From Heloderma charlesbogerti (taxonomy: Eukaryota; Chordata; Lepidosauria; Squamata; Helodermatidae): DNA of 64,000 nucleotides. Location: the NCBI GenBank assembly GCA_026122225.1, contig JANEZZ010002197.1, forward strand, positions 806,001 through 870,000. Direction: 5' to 3'. The stretch's first letter is position 1. Each line of letters starts with the position of its first letter. The position numbers were made by a program, and so were the translations under genes. The notes under the pieces were generated by a model. That model was not told the origin of the DNA. It saw only the letters and a list, made by a program, of their open reading frames with translations, and did not search any database. Of the stretch, positions 23,179 to 33,581 are shown one piece after another.

Positions 23179-23395
23179 ACATAAAGAGCAGCCCTGCTAG
23201 TTCAGACCCCACATTCCAACTAGTCCTGCATCCTTTTTTTGACAGTGGACAGTCCAATATTTCTGGGAAGCTTTCGAACAGAGCTTGAAGGCAACCCCCA
23301 CCCACGACCCGTTTGCCCCCAGAAACTCAAGTTTAATGGCATCCTGCCTCTGAGCATGGATGTTCCATTGAGCTATAATGGCTAATACCCATCAG
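23179..23395 (-). mobile_element. Old L2/CR1-type LINE 3' fragment
   Basis: aacataaagagcagccctgc, tagtcctgcatcc, cagtggacag and tcctgcctctgagcatgga match the same 3' UTR order, with heavy divergence. Confidence 0.5.
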
Positions 23396-23739
23396 CACAC
23401 CTTGTACTTATAGATAGATCTAACTTGCAACTTATGGTATCAATGGCAAGAACAGAACTGCATGTGAATGGTTTTGTACCCCAGAATAATGCACTCTGGA
23501 GTATATGATTTGTGGTTGTATGAACACACTCCCCAACTGCATTTATAACTGCCTGTAGGGTATGATTCACTGGTGTCTCTAATTTTTAGGTGGGATGTAT
23601 GTGTTAAATAAGCTTACAGAAGGGGCCAGTGCTTATAATAGTGCCTAACAGAAATGCAGGAATATTCTATGTTGGTCTCATGTTTACATTCTTGCAAATG
23701 TATTTGTCTATCCACAGACACCATGAACATGGATATTCT

Positions 23740-23860
23740 TTGACCTTGCCTAAAGCTACTTAATGAGTTCATGGCAAAGCCAAGATTTGAACAGCTACTG
23801 GGTCACAGCCCAGCTGCTTAGCCACCACGCTACATAGCTCAATAGGGTGTGAAGGGTCTT
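23740..23860 (-). mobile_element. MIR-like SINE fragment, inverted
   Basis: Carries ttgcctaaagctacttaatgag, agccaagatttgaac and cttagccaccacgctaca. This corresponds to the head half of an inverted MIR-type SINE. Confidence 0.5.
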
Positions 23861-25095
23861 AGTAGGGATTACATGTACGTCTTCATGGCCATTGGTTCCC
23901 CATCATTGCCCATTACTCCTTGAGGTTTTGGTTTTGTTTTGTTTTTCAGATTGTGAAGCTTCAGGGTAAGGGGAAAAATCTGGATAATATTTGAGCCCTT
24001 AGGTTATGGTAGGCTAAAGATTATTATTTCTTAAATGAAATCATAAAAAGAATTTCTTTCCACCACTCAGCGACCCCCACCCCCGCGGCTATTTTTTGCT
24101 TGTTATCATTCCTGCTTCTCATCATCTCTGAGGTAGATTTCACATAGAGAAATGGAAGAAAGGTGATGAGTTGGAAGAGATGTGTTTTCAGCCCTGTGCC
24201 ATAGAATTTGGCTCTCTTTCCCCTCAGAAAATCCCCAAATAATCAGGTAAATAATGTGATTTATGAGGATGGAATTTTTCCGTGGCTAATTTTCAGGGTG
24301 AATGTTAGGGAAGGTTCACAGAAGATGGCTGCCAAGCGGAGGCCTCTTTAAATAGCTCTGTTCAGTGAGTTGTGAATGCATGTACAGAGACTCGCCACAT
24401 TTACAGGGGACTTACTCCATACTACCACAGGGTTTTTGATTTGGGACCATTTGCCGAGGTACTGAGAGAACTGCTCAGCCTTTGCGGTGAGCCACCACAC
24501 ACAACTAATCTGCACTGTGGGGATAACTTAGTAGGAGAGCTTTAAAATGAGCAGCTCCGTGTGGCAGCTGCAAGAGGTATAACAGCCCTTCATTATAAAA
24601 GGTATGGGAGAAGGATGGCAAATGGGGATAGCTAACGGGGATGGGGTGGGGCGTTTGATCTGTCCCACAGAGGCAGCTCTCCCATGAGGTAAAGTGAAGG
24701 AATTCCCTCAGGCTGATTTGGGGTGCCAGTAAAGGGCAGCAGAGTGGGAGACAGGCAGAGCTAAGACAACATGGAAGTCCTCCTGTTCTCAAATAATCAC
24801 GATGCATGGGAGATTCACCCCCCGAGTTCCATTTGCGGTTACTTAAAGTGGAAGCGGGGCAGGAGGCGGCCGGAGAAAGTGTGTGCGTGTGTGGGCAGGG
24901 TGTGTGTGCGCATGTAAATAACCTGAAGAACTGCCCAAGGGCTCACTTTCCAACAAGATATCTCTTGTTTCCCAACTGAGCTGTGGCCCAGGTAGGAAGT
25001 CACGGGCTACAGGAGAAGAGCATGGTTTGCAAGGGAGAAAGAGTTGATATCTACAAATTCTGGTTCATATAAGCTTTCTATCCCTCTCCTTTTAC
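23861..25095. other. No recognisable gene or repeat
   Basis: The minus-strand frame 24807-24505 (100 codons) has no motif or supporting splice structure I can identify. Confidence 0.4.
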
Positions 25096-25395
25096 TGCAG
25101 GGTTGGGGAACCTCTTTCAGCTCAAGGGCTAAATGCCATTTTGGAGGAGCTCTCGGAGACCACAGTAAAAGGGGCGGGGCCAAAAATGCCAGCATATTTT
25201 AGTTTAAAGCGCTTACTGCCAGTAACTAAGCTTTCAAAGAAGCATTTCAACCTTTTGGAATGGGGAGAAAACTGCATGAAAGCCAGGAAACCCTAGTCAA
25301 TCAGCAGTCAGGGGAAAGGGGATGTGGAGGGCTAGGTTGGGACCCCAGGTGGGCCAAATTGGGACCCCAAGCCTGAAATTGCCCACCCCTGTTTT
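25096..25395 (+). mobile_element. hAT-like MITE, about 300 bp
   Basis: cagggttggggaacctcttt, cagctcaagggc, aaaggggcggggccaaaaat, gccagcatattttagtttaa, agcgcttactgccagtaact, gcatgaaagccaggaaaccc, gggccaaattgggacccc, cctgaaattgcccacccctg. The ends are inverted repeats of the hAT type (CAGGGGTGGG/CCCACCCCTG). Confidence 0.75.
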
Positions 25396-25678
25396 AATTC
25401 ATCCTACAGGGGCACAGCTAGCTGCAGGGACACAGCGGCCCTCGAACAGCCTGCCCTTGGAAAGTCCCATAACTGTCCTGATGCAGGAGGGCAGAAGCAT
25501 AGCCAGTGAAGGGGATGCAGGATACACCAGCTAAAATAACATCCCAGAACAGCCATTCCATTTACAAGGGGCTTGGCTGTGGCTTCACGCAGTGCGCAGC
25601 ATGGCCAAAGGGGAGAATCCAGTTCCAAATGAGAACCAAGATGCTGGTTCTGGCTCTTGGCAGGTGGGCTCCTTAATG

Positions 25679-25742
25679 CAGCGTCCCCTAACCTAGGGAT
25701 GATGGAAGTTGTAGTCTAAGATATCTGGAGGGCACCAGAGCT
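25679..25742. mobile_element. Palindromic MITE, right half
   Basis: gggatgatggaagttgtagt, ctaagatatctggagggcac: half element. Confidence 0.5.
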
Positions 25743-27987
25743 ACAGCAACTGTTCAACCCTCCTGGCTTCCAGTGACAGCCATGCCAATTAAGGTCCTTT
25801 TTTTACATGCAATACCCTAGGTAGGTGATTTCTAAAACTGGCCTTAGATCTCAGAAGGGATTAATTTGAACCTGGTGATGTTCTTAGAAACTGTACACAT
25901 AAATAGAACACACATCTTGCAGAGGAACGAGGCCTGAGACCAGCTGAGACCATATTCCCATAATGCCTGGCCTGTGTTCAACTTTTGCTGGTAGTGGGGT
26001 TTGTATTCCTCCTCACAAAGGAGCTAATAAAATCTCGGAGACTGGAAATAACTCTGGCTAGGAGAAATACAGCCAGGGTGAGTGGGTGTTAAGTGCAGGA
26101 GGGAAGCAGTGGGCAGAGGAAAGGGTCGGCACCTCTCCCACTGCCAGCTATTTCCCCATGTGACACCACCTGCCCGTCCCTGGTTTTCCAGTGGTTTGGT
26201 GGCAATTCACATTTGAAGACATGGGTCTGCTGCTGTTATGTCGAGTTCCACCCTCAGTATAGGCAGTTAAAGAATTATTAAGATGTTAGTGCATGGAACG
26301 GGAAGTGAAAGTTGGATGAAGGGCGGGGGGATGTAGCAATTTGCAATCTCGACAAGAGAATGATCAGAGTTAAGACAATGATGAGGAAAGTGACAGGTTA
26401 ATTATGGTTTCAGGTCTTCACAAAAACAAGCTGTGGTGGACTACAATTGGTTTTCAGGGGTAACAGAGTCAGAATAAAGGAATTACAAATAAATGAACTT
26501 TCTATTCTATGTCTCGTTTTTTAATTCTGTCCTCCTCTTAGTTCCCATAGACTGGGATCTACAAGGACCCATGTCTATTTGCCATTTGGCATCCTGAGAC
26601 CTTGGGATAAGGCAGGCTATAAATCTCAACACATATATTTGTTAATAAAGAACCTGGTGATAGGAAGACAGTTGCCTCAAGAGAAGAAATTCCGTGCAGC
26701 TTTTTTCCCCTTTCTTTTAACCAAGGCCGGATGTATGGTCAAGCTGTTTTCAAAGAGACAGTTCTCACAATACAGAGGCACCACATATCCGGAAGCAAGA
26801 GGTCAACCAGAACATGCCTGTTGTTTTAGATCAGTATAGCAAAAGATATGCTTGATAAGGCCAGAAAATGAGAGAGAGAGAGAGAGAGAAACACTGGATG
26901 TCAGATATCAGAAAGGTGTTTACATTTATGTTGTTGTCAAAAACAGGGTCAACATGCTGTCAATGCAGGAGAATAATTGAGGCAGAATGTGGTGAATACA
27001 ATTTTTGCTATACGGGAACTATCTAAAGCAAGGTGAGAAGTTGGTTATGAGAAAGGTGGAAAACAGTCGCCAAAAGAGAACACAGACAGTCACGTGGGGA
27101 TGCTTTCTGGAGCTCTACCCAAGTCAGAGGTCCACAGTTTCTTTCAAGAAACCAGCACAGAGGGGAGGGGGAGCTCCTTGGGGTGGTGGGGGGGGAAGCT
27201 TTGTGTGTTATAGTGTCCAGTGCAGTAACATAAGAATGTCCATGCTACACCTCTGGAAGCTGGCTCTATTTCTCAGCAGCATCATTAAAGGTGGGCTTTT
27301 AATGTAAAAGACCAAGACGAAGACACTTGGACCAGCAGCTGGAGGCCAAGTCTTTGTCCAATAAATGACCGACCCAAATGCCCTTCTCAGCAGCTGAAAA
27401 GGTGGGGAGCTTTGCTCCACTTGAATACTCCTGCACGAGATGGGCAAAAAATTAAACCATCTGATTTCTTACACCTGAGTGACAGGCGATGCCCTCAGTA
27501 GGCTGGAGTTCATCTGTCCATTCCCCGACCCCCAAACACGCAATCATAGGTGATTTCTCACTCATCCTACCCTGAGATCTTCCAGACACACCAAAACTGA
27601 ACCATGCAGACAGAGCCCCCCAGAAGGCAATCTCAGTTCTGAGTATTCAGATGGGGTGGGGGCTGTGCCCTGCTAAGCGTGGTCCAGGCATATTTCTCGC
27701 CCGCTCACCCACCTCCATAGCTGGTTCAAGCAATGGAGAAATATTGCAGGCCCTACTCTTAATGAGCAGGAAGGAGAGGAAACCCACTTTGCAAACCAAG
27801 GCAAAGAGGAGAGGACAAAGGAGAGGCAAAACTCTTCACGGTTCAGTCTACCGGAGACTTGGAGGTATTTTAGAGAGAGCCCCTGTTGCTCCACCACTTT
27901 TCATGCAGCATCCAAGAAGGGTGGGGTAGGGTGAGGTGGACAAGTCTCATTAAGGAAGCCAGAAGAGGAAGGACGGTGGTGCAGGCC
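25741..27987 (-). other. TBKBP1 3' UTR and downstream flank (extent unknown)
   Basis: This stretch begins directly after the TBKBP1 stop and has no coding exon I can support on either strand. Its upper part must contain the 3' UTR. A possible weak poly(A) hexamer (ATTAAA on the minus strand, plus-strand tttaat near 27297-27302) lies about 690 nt past the stop, but I saw no canonical AATAAA close by. A short (GA)n tract is at 26870-26889. Confidence 0.4.
26870..26889. repeat. (GA)n microsatellite
   Basis: About 10 GA units. Confidence 0.95.
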
Positions 27988-28116
27988 TCAGATCTTACTG
28001 TTCTCCAGGTGTGAATCAATGTGTTTTATCAAAGCATCGTCCGGGTAACCAATGGGAAAGGCCACCTGGCAGAGGGGGCAGCTTCGGATGTCAGAGTCCA
28101 CCGTCTCCATCAGCAA
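27988..28116 (-). CDS. TBKBP1: TBKBP1 terminal coding exon (C-terminal zinc finger)
   Basis: This is the last coding exon of TBK1-binding protein 1, the adaptor that binds the kinases TBK1/IKKepsilon in innate immune signalling. Read on the minus strand, a TTAG acceptor (AG at 28118-28117) is followed by 42 codons beginning LLMETVDSDIRSCPLCQ and ending HIDSHLENSKI, then a TGA stop at 27990-27988. The CPLC and HIDSH pairs supply the two cysteines and two histidines of the C-terminal C2H2/UBZ-type zinc finger known in this family. The exon starts in phase 0, which matches the preceding exon, where translation runs up to SWPSIN. The C-terminus, as I recall the mammalian protein, is nearly identical over this stretch. 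The open frame, conserved metal ligands and clean splice site argue for a functional gene rather than a retrocopy. The polyadenylation site was not fixed. Confidence 0.93.
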   Translation of the reverse strand: MLMETVDSDIRSCPLCQVAFPIGYPDDALIKHIDSHLENSKI

Positions 28117-28631
28117 CTAAGGAATACAGGGTTGGTGAAGGAAGGCAAATTAGAGAAAGGTGTCATTTAAAAGAAAAAACAAAGCTAAAAAATATGTATT
28201 ATTTGTTAATTAAATTAGTTCTCAAAGTATTCTGAAAAGCAGAATACTGATTTGGTCCTGATCTGCAATGCCTCTGTGTAAGGACTTGGCCAGTCACAAA
28301 AATCACTGAGTGGAGGTGAAACTGATTTGTTCCTAAAATGGATAGGCTTCTCTTACATGGTAACAGGGAAAGCACAGGAGTGCCTCTGGGAAACTCCCAC
28401 AGGGGGATGCAAGACACTGTGAACTGTGCTTTTTATGTATGTGTATGACATGGCGGAAGTCGAAGAGTATAATCTAGGAGCATCTCCCAACACTTGCTAT
28501 CAGCTGTAAGAAGAAAAACCATAGATAATTTAAGAATTTGCTACCAAATGTAGCAACCACCTGTAAATTTAGATCTAAAACTTTTAATGTATGAATAATC
28601 TTTGAAAAAAGGGTATCTGCACACAAAGCAT

Positions 28632-28720
28632 GTTGGGAATAAAAATATAGAATGAAAATATGTTGATTATCTAACAGTTAGTTAATCAAAATATTTTCAT
28701 TTTATATTTTTATTCCCAAC
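28632..28720. repeat. 89-bp near-perfect palindrome in TBKBP1 last intron
   Basis: Two 44-bp arms (28632-28675 and 28677-28720) are reverse complements with three mismatches and a one-base centre. AT-rich, starting gttgggaataaaaatatag. It would fold into one long hairpin in DNA or in the TBKBP1 pre-mRNA. Confidence 0.92.
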
Positions 28721-28744
28721 TCTTAGTTTCAAAGATATACAAAA

Positions 28745-28920
28745 AACAAAGGCAGCCAGGTTGGCCATAAGAAAAATTCCAACATCCATATGGTGTAATG
28801 CATTTATTAGGCCAACTTAAAGATCACCAAAAATGTACAAGCTTCTGGGAGCTCCAGATGTCTTAATCAGGCAAGCTATTACAAAAAGCAGGTTCCTTCA
28901 CTGATCAAACCTGTCTGGTC
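28745..28920 (-). mobile_element. Ancient interspersed repeat in TBKBP1 intron, inverted
   Basis: ggttggccataagaaaaatt, taatgcatttattaggccaa, cttaaagatcaccaaaaatg, tacaagcttctgggagctcc, cttaatcaggcaagc. Confidence 0.5.
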
Positions 28921-29439
28921 CACCCAGGATGGAGATGGCTTTGAGTTAACAGCTGGATTTTATATTTTCAAAAATGGAGGACCAACAGTGGCCTGCTACT
29001 TTCTTGTTCCCAGCGGTCCTAGGGGCATTGAAACTTAAAACCATCACATCACCTAGCAGAGTCCAAGGCAAATGTCTGCAAACCCTCCTCCTCTGAATTC
29101 TCTTAAGACACTAGCACTCTTCAGGCACTTGCCTGAATGTGTGAAGGCTTAAACTGGGTAGAGAGTCAGGGCCGTGCAAGCTCCCCCCGGCCTCCACCCT
29201 CAGTTCAGACCTTGCTGTGTTGACCTGTGATCCCGTGGAGAGTTCTACTTGTGTTCAAGCAAACGCGAGTAGCGCTCCTGTTCAGATCTTGCCAATTCAA
29301 TGGCAAGGTCTGGACTGAGTGGGGCCAGGCCCCAACCTTCTACCCATTTTAAGCCCTCACGCATTCAGGAAAATGCCTGAGCGGGACTTCTGGCTATGCA
29401 GACTAAAACATCCAGTCAGCCTTTCCTCCCACTCCTATC

Positions 29440-29575
29440 GATTCCCTCCACCCTTCCAACCTGCTTTTTGTAACATCTTGCCTGATAAAGAGATTTGGAG
29501 ATCCCGAAAGCTTGCACATTTTTCATGAACTTTGTGTTAGCCTAATAAAGGCATTAAAATATATTGTTTTCAAAA
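29440..29575 (+). mobile_element. Ancient interspersed repeat in TBKBP1 intron, sense
   Basis: catcttgcctgataaagaga, tttggagatcccgaaagctt, gcacatttttcatgaacttt, gtgttagcctaataaaggca. It is the opposite orientation of 28745-28920, so the pair could base-pair in the transcript. Confidence 0.5.
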
Positions 29576-30084
29576 GGTCATTCATCATTTACATTTTTAT
29601 ATTCTAAGGTTGCATTACTCCAGAAGACCAAGGATGCTTCCACACTAGTGCTGTTTAGGTGGTATTCTCCCATGACCTGATGCCACTCGTTTTGCTCCAG
29701 TTAATTCCCAATGCATTTATCAATGTGATATTACTCCCTTTAACCTCCTGCAGCATCTATCCCCACAGTCACCATTAAAACTAGGTGGTGTGTTATTGAA
29801 GGGCAGCCTTTGGCCAACCTCTTCTCTTTTTAAAAACCTGGTAAGACATGTATGTGCATAAGCCATCATGTGTGTTTAAGCCTGCTGAAGAAATCATTCA
29901 TTAGTTCCCTGCCCCCCACCAAATGTGTGAGTTTGCACATATTCCTGCTTGTCATTATGTGTGAACCAAACCAATGTCCAGAAGATCCAAAATCTCCTGA
30001 TTCTTCAGGTAACTGGATGACTTCTGCTGCCACTACTTATATGGAGATATCATAATGATTGTAAGAAAAAAGTGATCAAGTGCT

Positions 30085-30330
30085 GGAGGCCCCCGCTCCC
30101 TGATTTAAAAGGGAATGTTGGCAGGCACAACTGGCAGGGCCTTTTCAGTGGTGGCCCCATCCTTATGGAATGCCTTTCCACAGGAGGTACACCTGGCACC
30201 CTCACTATTTTTAAATGGGCTTTAAAGACCTAGATGTTTCAGTACAGTTTGAATTGATACAGGTATACATGTTATAGTTTTAACTGTCAGAGACTGAATG
30301 GTATTTTAATGCTGTTGCTTTAGGTTTTTT
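30085..30330 (+). mobile_element. L2/CR1-type LINE 3' end, sense
   Basis: gggccttttcagtggtggcc, ccttatggaatgcctttcca and gggctttaaagacctagatg encode the degenerate ORF end, followed by a T-rich 3' UTR. Antisense to TBKBP1, inside its last intron. Confidence 0.55.
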
Positions 30331-30333
30331 TTA

Positions 30334-30335
30334 TA

Positions 30336-30366
<31 letters not shown>
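30334..30366. repeat. (GT)n(AT)n microsatellite
   Basis: GT units followed by AT units, inside the TBKBP1 last intron. Confidence 0.95.
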
Positions 30367-31156
30367 TCTATCTCTCTATCTCACTACAGTATTTTACATA
30401 AATTGTAAAAATATCACCTTAAACCAGGGCATCTGCTATAATGTTCATGTGCATATATACACTCAAGCACACAAATATATAAAAATGGCAGAGCCAGCAA
30501 AAGGACAGCATTTTCAAACAGAGCCTGGTGAAGGGACAGGTAACGGAGAGGGGTCACCTACAGTATGTCATGAACTACACCTTCAAACCAGGTGATACAA
30601 TAGCACCACATTAGTCCACACTTCAAGGGATGGTGCAACTATTTTGATGCAAGCTCTGAAACCAGGGTGGGGAAACAAAGTGGGATGGTCATCAAAGCCT
30701 GAGGGTCTTCCAGAAACATCATAAGAACTTCTTGTTTGGGTGGGAGTTCAATGGCCATCGTTAAATAGGTACAGGAGATTTTAATTTATTTTATGATGTC
30801 ATAGATACTTTACCTCATTGGTTTTACAAAACTGTTATTTGCCCTGAAATTGAAATAAATAGATCTCCAAGGTTTTGTCTATATATAGTTCCAAGATGGC
30901 TGCTTCACCACAGAAACATCGGGCCTCAGAAGCATTACTCATTCCCTAACTTGATTCAGCCTTTGGCCTCTGACACTCAAATGCTCAACATTCAAATACT
31001 CACCACAAAACCCTTTGAAAGTCTTACAAACCCTTGGTTTGTAAGTAAAGTAAACTCAGGCAACGTAAGAATATCTATGCAGATGCATGTAAGCGATTCT
31101 GGACAGTGCATTTGAACTGGGGCGAGGGAAAGGCACAAAACACACATGTTGCTTAC

Positions 31157-31878
31157 ATTGATCGAGGGCCAGGACTGGGCATGTTCAGCTCTGGAGTACG
31201 AGGCATCGGTCCGGTGTGTGGAGGCGTCAGGGATGGGGAACCCTGCACAGAAGGACGCGCAGCGGATGCCCCCTGCTTCGGGGCTGGGGGGACTTGGGAG
31301 GGCCCAGTCGTCTTCGTCCGAGGACTGCTTCTCAAAGCGCAAGTGCTCTTCGAAGGCGTCTCTGGCGTAAACCTCGCCATAGGGACGGTGCTTTGGTAAG
31401 GTGGACGCTTCTGGCTGCAGCCAGAGAGAGCGGTTCTGTTGGTACAGAGCCGCATCGCTCACCTCCGAGTAGCTCCGGCGGCCTTGGAAGCTTGCTTTGA
31501 TGTGGTGGCTCGAGGGTTTGGAGTAGCCGAGATCCATCACGCTCCTCTCGCCACCCGGAGATCTGTGTTGCGAGCTGATGGCGGGAGACGAGCTGTTTGG
31601 GGCCGGCGAGCAGCGCTGCTGGGCGGGAGACTGGCTGGGTGGCGGGGCCGGGGACCGACGCTGCGGGACGGGAGACTGGCAAGGAGGTGGTGCTGGGGAA
31701 CGGCGCTGGTGCGCAGGCGACTGGCAAGGCGGTGCCGGGGACCGTCTCTGCAGGGCTGGAGACTGGCATTGGGGGGCGGAAGGTCTCCCTTGCTGAGCTG
31801 GGGAAGTGCACTGAGGAGCCGGAGAGCGGCGCTGCTGGGCGGGAGAACGGCGCTGGGAATGGGGAGAATGGCGCTGAC
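31157..31878 (-). CDS. TBKBP1: TBKBP1 penultimate coding exon (Ser-Pro-rich linker)
   Basis: This 722-nt minus-strand exon supplies the low-complexity linker and the conserved block before the zinc finger of TBK1-binding protein 1. The acceptor AG lies at 31880-31879 after a short pyrimidine tract. The exon begins with two bases (GT) completing a glycine codon split with the upstream exon, then 240 codons run open to SWPSIN, followed by a GTAAGC donor at 31156-31151. The first half is a run of about 15 Ser-Pro dipeptides in imperfect QRRSPAP / PCQSPV repeats. The second half contains KPSSHHIKASFQGRRSYSE, SSDEDDWALPSPPSPE and IRCASFCAGFPIP, all recognisable family blocks. The linker is predicted to be disordered and rich in proline-directed phosphorylation sites. 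High GC makes the opposite strand open too; those antisense frames have no support. The Met at 31540 is internal, not a start. Confidence 0.93.
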
Positions 31879-31947
31879 CTGGAAAGGTTCAGGAGCAAGC
31901 GTGAGAAGAATCATACTGTGGAAGGAGTGGATATTCTGAGGCTGCAT

Positions 31948-31973
31948 CACACACACACACACACACACACACA
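31948..31973. repeat. (CA)n microsatellite near TBKBP1 3' splice site
   Basis: 13 CA units, (UG)n in TBKBP1 pre-mRNA, about 70 nt upstream of the acceptor of exon 31878-31157. Confidence 0.97.
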
Positions 31974-32329
31974 GCTGTCTGTCTTCCACAAATTGCCTGC
32001 GTAGCAAAACAACTCCCAAACCACCTCACCTGATTTGTTCCAGTAGGAGGTCGCTTGAAAACCCATGGCCCGGAAAGCAACACTTACATCCCTAGTTAGT
32101 TAGTTTTACCCCATTTTTAACAGGGGACGTATGTTGGATGTAGCAAAGGCAACACTGGCATAACCCACTGACTTGTTCCCACAATAGCAGTGGGCACGAA
32201 CCCACGAAGGGGCTGTCGGCTTGGTCCTGCCAGAGGACCAAGAGGAGCCTCTCAACTCCTGCGAGTTTGGGGTTTGCTTATGCCCAGGATCAGAATTATC
32301 ACGAAGTGAAATGGATTAGTGAGTAGGAT

Positions 32330-32330
32330 T

Positions 32331-32373
<43 letters not shown>

Positions 32374-32374
32374 C
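32330..32374. repeat. (TTTC)n microsatellite
   Basis: About 11 TTTC units at the tail of the intronic LINE end. Confidence 0.97.
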
Positions 32375-32377
32375 TAT

Positions 32378-32745
32378 TTCATTTCGTTTCTACAGCGCCC
32401 CATTGCCGAAGCTCTCTGGGTGGTTCACAAAAATTAAAACCACAGAGTGCAACATACAACAATATAAAATATGAACACTTAAAACGACAATATAACAGTA
32501 CAACCAGAATAAAACCTAGCAGCAATGCAGAGATTTAAAATACAGATTTAAAACACCAGAGCTAAAAGATTAAGAAGCTAAAATGCTAAAATACTGGGAG
32601 AATAAAAAGGTTTTCACCTGGCGCTGGAAGGAGAACAACATAGGCGCCAAGCGAACCTCTCTAAGGCATTCATTCCAAAGCTGGGGGGCCACAGCAGAAA
32701 AGGCCCTCCTCCTGGTAGCCACCTGCTACCAGTGAAATATGGGGT
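32378..32745 (-). mobile_element. TBKBP1: L2/CR1-type LINE 3' end in TBKBP1 intron
   Basis: Plus strand has cattgccgaagctctctggg, aaaaggttttcacctggcgc, ggggccacagcagaaaaggc and cctcctggtagccacctgct. It is in sense orientation relative to TBKBP1 transcription, and the (TTTC)n tract abuts its tail. Confidence 0.65.
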
Positions 32746-32758
32746 AAAATATATATAG

Positions 32759-32761
<3 letters not shown>

Positions 32762-32793
<32 letters not shown>
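32762..32793. repeat. (CA)n microsatellite near TBKBP1 5' splice site
   Basis: About 15 CA units, (UG)n in pre-mRNA, about 130 nt after the donor of exon 33041-32923. Confidence 0.97.
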
Positions 32794-32795
<2 letters not shown>

Positions 32796-32922
32796 CTGGT
32801 CTCACTTTAGGAACTGCAAGTTATCCACAGTCATAGCTTTATGCCCAAAGCTCCATCATCCTCTGAACCGCTACCAAATCCTGCAGATACCCAGCCTTCT
32901 CTCTCTCCCCTGCCCCACTCAC

Positions 32923-33041
32923 CACCATTGATGGCCTGCTCTTGCATAAGCGTCCGGAGAATCTGGCTTTGGAGAGAACTCAGGTTCCTCAGGTGGCATA
33001 ACTCCTCGGTCAGCTCTGTGTAGGCAAGGGCCAGGTTTACC
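32923..33041 (-). CDS. TBKBP1: TBKBP1 internal coding exon (end of coiled coil)
   Basis: This 119-nt minus-strand exon encodes the last part of the helical coiled-coil region of TBK1-binding protein 1. The acceptor AG is at 33043-33042 after a strong pyrimidine tract (TTTCTCTTCTTTCG). One G then completes the previous codon (probably Gln, as in the mammalian sequence ending DDQ), and 39 codons follow, starting VNLALAYTELTEEL and including LSSLQSQILRTLMQEQ. The exon ends GGT-G before a GTGAGT donor (GT at 32922-32921). The leftover G joins GT of the next exon to make Gly, so the reading frame is continuous. The leucine heptad-like spacing fits the coiled coil. The exon is too short to stand out among chance frames and was found by homology and splice logic. 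The exon expected before it was not located. Confidence 0.9.
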
Positions 33042-33177
33042 CTAACGAAAGAAGAGAAACGGGGACAGCCCCAAAGGCATGTAAGTTACAGCTTCTGCAA
33101 TAGGAGACAATGGAGTCTGAGGGTGGAAAATGAGCTGGTTTAATTCAGAAACTCCCCAAGTAGCTGGTCAGAGTAGG

Positions 33178-33300
33178 GCAGCCTTCGCCAATGTGGTGCC
33201 CTCCAGAAGACTTGGACTACAACTCCCATGCTGTTTTGAGCAATGCTGGGAGTTGTAGTCCAACACATCTGGAGGGCACCAGGTTGGGAAAGGCTTAACT
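33178..33300. mobile_element. Palindromic hAT-like MITE (ccttccccaacctggtgcc family)
   Basis: gcagccttcgccaatgtggt, gccctccagaagacttggac, tacaactcccatgctg, then cctg-free centre, gggagttgtagtccaacaca, tctggagggcaccaggttgg, gaaaggct. The two halves are complementary over about 55 bp. Confidence 0.8.
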
Positions 33301-33581
33301 AGGGCAGTGCAGAGGTTCATACTGACAGGAGGGCAGCCTATCAGTAATTCCCTTTGTGGGGGAGGGTGGGCTTATGAAGGAGGAGTCCACCAGTAGGGGA
33401 AGTCCTACGGTCTCTCAGCCTGTAACATGGTTAAGGGAAGCTCTGAAAAAGGGCCTATTCTTCTCAGTATTTAAAAGCCATAAGCCTGTCTTCTCACGTG
33501 GGAGATATTAAAAATACACACGAGTGGTTGTGGTGCTACCTCTGAGGAATCTAAACAAAAGGATGCCTTGCAGCCTGTTCT

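Larger units (their letters stand above)
28117..31156 (-). other. TBKBP1: TBKBP1 last intron
   Basis: The 3,040-bp intron has a GTAAGC donor at 31156-31151 and an AG acceptor at 28118-28117. It contains an 89-bp palindrome (28632-28720), fragments of one ancient interspersed repeat in opposite orientations (about 28745-28920 and 29470-29570), an L2/CR1-type LINE 3' end (about 30085-30330), and a GT/AT microsatellite. Remaining parts (28117-28600, 28921-29440, 29571-30080, 30370-31150) show no recognisable gene or repeat. Confidence 0.8.
31879..32922 (-). other. TBKBP1: TBKBP1 intron between the two upstream visible exons
   Basis: The 1,044-bp intron has a GTGAGT donor at the 32922 side and an AG acceptor at 31880-31879. 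It holds two (CA)n tracts (TG in the transcript) near its two ends, a (TTTC)n tract and a degenerate LINE 3' end, each listed separately. No further coding sequence was seen in it. Confidence 0.85.

Noticed and set aside
31439..32004. Plus-strand frames of 135 and 166 codons opposite the TBKBP1 linker exon
   Set aside because: They are the antisense of a GC-rich, SP-repeat coding exon; the minus strand has family homology and valid splice sites, the plus strand has neither.
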